NCBI GenBank assembly: GCA_000509105.1
Contig: BAIF02000014.1
Location: 1 to 46,923 of the forward strand
Length of the DNA stretch: 46,923 nucleotides
Source of the DNA: Clostridiales bacterium VE202-21
GTDB taxonomy: Bacteria; Bacillota; Clostridia; Lachnospirales; Lachnospiraceae
Reading direction: 5' to 3'
Shown: positions 44,432-46,923 of the stretch, piece after piece
How positions within the stretch are numbered: position 1 is the first letter of the stretch
How the letters are laid out: each line of letters opens with the position of its first letter
The notes under the pieces: model-generated
Database searches by the model: none
Told to the model about the DNA's origin: nothing
The model's input: the letters and a program-made list of their open reading frames with translations, nothing else
Position numbers and translations under genes: made by a program

Positions 44432-45103
44432 CTACTTTACCTCCCATTCGATTATTCCGACTTCAGGGTCCAGCTGTTCCGTCTCGGCTATGTGCATCAG
44501 GGCAGCCTTGACCTGGTATTTAGGACGGGACATTGGATCGTTGGTGCAGGGGATGGGAACAACCTGTTCCCCTTTTACATATTTGGCGGCATTTTTACCG
44601 ATCTTTCTGTAAGTGTCCAGATCCATCAGAGGCGCCTGGGGGAAAAGCTCCAGATTGGAGAGCGGGTACAAATCCTTCTGGTGGATGACGGTGGTTCCTT
44701 TTGACTGGATACCGATGCCAATGCCGGAGCCGGACAGTTTTGCGGCCTCCAGGGCCATGAAACATACATCCGAGGTGTCCAGGATCTTTACTACCCTTGG
44801 CACCATGCCTTCCTCTTCAATCCCTGCCTTCACGTTCTTCAATACATCGTCCAGCGGGATGCCGCAGATCGTCTTCAAAATTTCTTTTTGAAATGCGGCG
44901 CCGACCCCGATTACAACTTCTTTGGGGTCTGACCCCTTTGCAGCCCTTGGGTAAGACGCATAGGATGTCTTTACTTCATTGATTCTTTCGCGTCCTGCCA
45001 TAGAGGGCACGGCAGCCGGTGCAGGCGCGGCGTCCTTTTTCTGCTTTATCTCGGCGAGGACAGCATCTGTTATCTGTTTTATTAAATCTTCATTCATCTG
45101 CAT
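44432..45103 (-). CDS. pduD: Diol/glycerol dehydratase medium subunit
   Basis: This 223-residue beta subunit has an N-terminal amphipathic helix (NEDLIKQITDAVLAEIKQK) and a Pro/Ala-rich linker ahead of the core (EVVIGVGAAFQKEI, GSGIGIGIQSKGTTVIHQKDL, then MSRPKYQVKAALMHIAETEQ). In Salmonella the equivalent PduD helix targets the enzyme into a microcompartment. AGGAGG lies 7 bases before the ATG. A 19-base word shared with 12500-12518 lies within codons for AAKGSDP at the linker/core boundary. Confidence 0.94.
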   Translation of the reverse strand: MQMNEDLIKQITDAVLAEIKQKKDAAPAPAAVPSMAGRERINEVKTSYASYPRAAKGSDPKEVVIGVGAAFQKEILKTICGIPLDDVLKNVKAGIEEEGMVPRVVKILDTSDVCFMALEAAKLSGSGIGIGIQSKGTTVIHQKDLYPLSNLELFPQAPLMDLDTYRKIGKNAAKYVKGEQVVPIPCTNDPMSRPKYQVKAALMHIAETEQLDPEVGIIEWEVK

Positions 45104-45114
45104 GCTCTTTCCTC

Positions 45115-46779
45115 CTATATATCCCGCGGATTGATAATATGAGGAATCTTCTTGATTTCCTCCCAGCGTTCGCCCTCGACACGGTAGCCAGTACCGGGAC
45201 CCATGTAGTCATTCGGTGTATTAACGCCGGAGAGCACATGGAAATCTTTGTCCAGGATCGCAGCGGTCTGCATATAGTCACCGGCAACGCGTTGCTTCAG
45301 CATATTCAGGACGCTCTCCGCAAGATCCTGATAGCCGGATTCTGCAAGGGCCTTTACCACATCCACGCCGGTAATGCCGCGCTTGAGTACGTCCTCGGCA
45401 GACATCAGGTCTGCAGTTACATCCCGGGGGAGCGTGTCTTTACTTCCGTGGGCATAGGTGACCGCCTCCACCTGTTCGTCGGAGACAGGCGTAAGCCCCA
45501 GCTGTTTGAACACGGCCTGTACGGCCTTTCCGGCCTTGCGTCTGACCTGAATGACTTCTTCCTCTGTGACTGGCCGGAGTCCGCCGTCAACCTGCATATC
45601 TCTCTGCAGGACGTTATAATCATCAAAATCCTCTGCATCAAAGTTAGAACCCGCAAACATATTATCGTAGTTGGGCTCCGCCGCATAGCCGGAAAATATA
45701 AAATCGGTTCCCGGCAGGAACTGCAGCATAGTTCTTGCGGTTCTGCGCATGTCCGAATTGGAAAAACTCTGGTCATTGGAAGATGCACATTCCAGGCCGA
45801 GCAGTGCGGCAACCAGGTTCTCGCTCATTACTTCCCGGATTCCTCCCGGAACAGCTCCGGGTACTCCGATACAGCTGACAGAGCCATTCTGGATCCCCTG
45901 GCTTCCGGCTCCTTTTGTGGCGTAAAGACAGCGGCATTCCAGGTACAGCATGGACTTTTTCTCACTGTTTCCCATCAGCACCTCGGAGCCGGAGCCGGAA
46001 GTAAAGCGGACTTTCAGGCCGCGGGAAGCGTATGCCGAGTTCAAAAATGCTTTGGAGTAAGGGGTATCGTCCCCGTCAATAAATACTTTTTCCGTCCCAT
46101 ACACTGAAAGTGTCTCCGCATATGTAGTCAGTCCTCTGATACCAAGTTCCAGCTCGGTGGCCTCCTCGGCGGAGCACTGCGTCAGAACACCGGGACGTCC
46201 GGCCTGGGATCCGATCAGGAGCGCCATGGCGCTTAAGGGTGCATATCTGGCAACGCCCATGGTGGTCTCTTCCTCTGCAAATCCTCTCAGGGCGCCTTCT
46301 GCGGCGTCCGCTGCGATCTGAACCGGATCGTCCTTCAGATTGGTAATATGAGCCTGATTGCCGGGAGTTCTGCGCGCGCGCATCTTCTGCATTCCCATCA
46401 TCAGCTCTACAACGTTTAAGCAGTTCAGAACCTCAACCATCTTGGCGGGGGTGATACCGCTTACGATCTCCAGAATCTCTTTTCTGGAAACATGGATGTC
46501 CACAATCATTCTGGCAATATCTAAGGATGGAATAGTCATAGACATCTCGGCTCTCTGGATGCTGATGGCATAATCCGCGATAAACTGGTCTATAAAATCG
46601 AAATTTTCTCTTTTCTTTCCGTCCAGTTCTATAATTCTGCCATTTTCAATCTTAATGGAAGGCTTGGGATCATACGGGCTGTTCATCGCTGCAAAACCCA
46701 TCTCCGGCCATTCGTTAATATAACCGTCCATATTAACCGGACGGCGGTCCAGTGTTTCAATACGTTTTGATCTCTTCAT
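45115..46779 (-). CDS. pduC: B12-dependent diol/glycerol dehydratase large subunit
   Basis: This 554-residue catalytic subunit with a TIM barrel holds substrate, potassium/calcium and adenosylcobalamin. It converts 1,2-propanediol to propanal or glycerol to 3-hydroxypropanal. Active-site residues recognisable by alignment from memory are His144 (GNQAHITN) and Glu171 (FAEEETTMG); also conserved are SECSSNDQ-like ECASSNDQSFSNSD and GYAAEPNYDNMFAGSN. Motifs do not settle whether glycerol or propanediol is preferred. It is the first gene of the minus-strand operon, 11 bases before the medium subunit, with AGGAG upstream. Confidence 0.96.
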   Translation of the reverse strand: MKRSKRIETLDRRPVNMDGYINEWPEMGFAAMNSPYDPKPSIKIENGRIIELDGKKRENFDFIDQFIADYAISIQRAEMSMTIPSLDIARMIVDIHVSRKEILEIVSGITPAKMVEVLNCLNVVELMMGMQKMRARRTPGNQAHITNLKDDPVQIAADAAEGALRGFAEEETTMGVARYAPLSAMALLIGSQAGRPGVLTQCSAEEATELELGIRGLTTYAETLSVYGTEKVFIDGDDTPYSKAFLNSAYASRGLKVRFTSGSGSEVLMGNSEKKSMLYLECRCLYATKGAGSQGIQNGSVSCIGVPGAVPGGIREVMSENLVAALLGLECASSNDQSFSNSDMRRTARTMLQFLPGTDFIFSGYAAEPNYDNMFAGSNFDAEDFDDYNVLQRDMQVDGGLRPVTEEEVIQVRRKAGKAVQAVFKQLGLTPVSDEQVEAVTYAHGSKDTLPRDVTADLMSAEDVLKRGITGVDVVKALAESGYQDLAESVLNMLKQRVAGDYMQTAAILDKDFHVLSGVNTPNDYMGPGTGYRVEGERWEEIKKIPHIINPRDI

Positions 46780-46821
46780 TTTTCTTTTCTCCTAAGGAAT
46801 TAGAATCCAGATAATGTCTTT

Positions 46822-46850
46822 ATTATACAACAATCACAGGGAAATAGCAA
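46822..46850 (-). promoter_or_regulatory. Promoter of the dehydratase operon
   Basis: On the minus strand TTGCTA (46850-46845) and a perfect TATAAT (46827-46822) are separated by 17 bases. The start would be about 40 bases before the pduC ATG. No cobalamin riboswitch fits in the space that remains. Confidence 0.75.
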
Positions 46851-46923
46851 CGTATTATTCCTAGAAGTCAACCAAAAGCCACAAAAATATGCGGGAGAAT
46901 CCACAACAAACAACAATGGGGGC

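Noticed and set aside
45019..46107. Plus-strand frame of 362 codons opposite the dehydratase large subunit
   Set aside because: It mirrors pduC, which is certain; Cys/His/Gly-rich shadow composition and no start signal.
46780..46923. Possible cobalamin riboswitch before pduC
   Set aside because: The space holds a good promoter with a start about 40 bases before the ATG; no B12-box-like sequence or room for the fold was seen.

Overview
The window looks like a chromosomal segment of a gut-type Firmicute, most likely a Lachnospiraceae/Clostridia member. The support is moderate GC, near-universal AGGAGG-type ribosome binding sites, a Tn916-family integrase, FeoAB with a DtxR-type regulator, a clostridial-style B12-dependent diol/glycerol dehydratase cluster, and many ABC-transporter catabolic operons. 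The species cannot be named from the sequence alone. No rRNA, tRNA or CRISPR array was recognised.

Layout, left to right. (1) 1-1055: 3' part of a Tn916-type tyrosine integrase, i.e. the edge of an integrative element. (2) 1396-13614: one long catabolic operon made of an HD-domain protein, a ribose-type ABC importer (permease, double ATPase, permease, lipoprotein receptor), an acetamidase/formamidase-family hydrolase, a D-2-hydroxyacid dehydrogenase, an FGGY kinase, a cupin, an L-fucose-isomerase-like protein and an Ldh-family (YiaK/AllD-type) dehydrogenase. An AraC regulator faces it from the 3' end. The substrate is not known. (3) 14667-20225: a sugar O-acetyltransferase, a HAD phosphatase, a frameshifted aromatic-acid exporter, and a DtxR-type regulator divergent from feoAB. 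(4) 20477-25548: a dCache-PAS-GGDEF diguanylate cyclase, a frameshifted MATE pump divergent from a MerR regulator (with a 19-bp-spacer MerR-type promoter), and a VanZ-like protein. (5) 25690-29289: a 5-oxoproline (pyroglutamate) operon with a structured leader, encoding the DUF969/DUF979 transporter, an M29-peptidase-like protein and pyrrolidone-carboxylate peptidase. (6) 29401-31164: a scar where two divergent genes (a histidine kinase and a Pro/Asp-rich secreted protein) seem to have lost their 5' halves, followed by a membrane-anchored repeat protein. (7) 31529-40582: a nitrilase, a decayed Rpn-family transposase, a GntR/FCD regulator, two DapA-family aldolase/lyases and a MalFG-type ABC importer with an FAD oxidoreductase. 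(8) 41104-46850, minus strand: pduCDE-G-H-O type dehydratase, reactivase and cobalamin adenosyltransferase behind a strong promoter.

How the parts may work together. The window is mainly a set of independent nutrient-acquisition modules, each with its own importer, enzymes and regulator. The most interesting points are the shared TTGTAYGAT motif in the promoters of the nitrilase, gntR, dapA1 and dapA2 genes, which suggests one FCD-regulator regulon; the uncharacterised amidase/kinase/isomerase operon; a 30-bp palindrome present three times between genes; and several single-base or deletion lesions (exporter, MATE, Rpn, kinase) that show ongoing gene decay or phase-variable sites.
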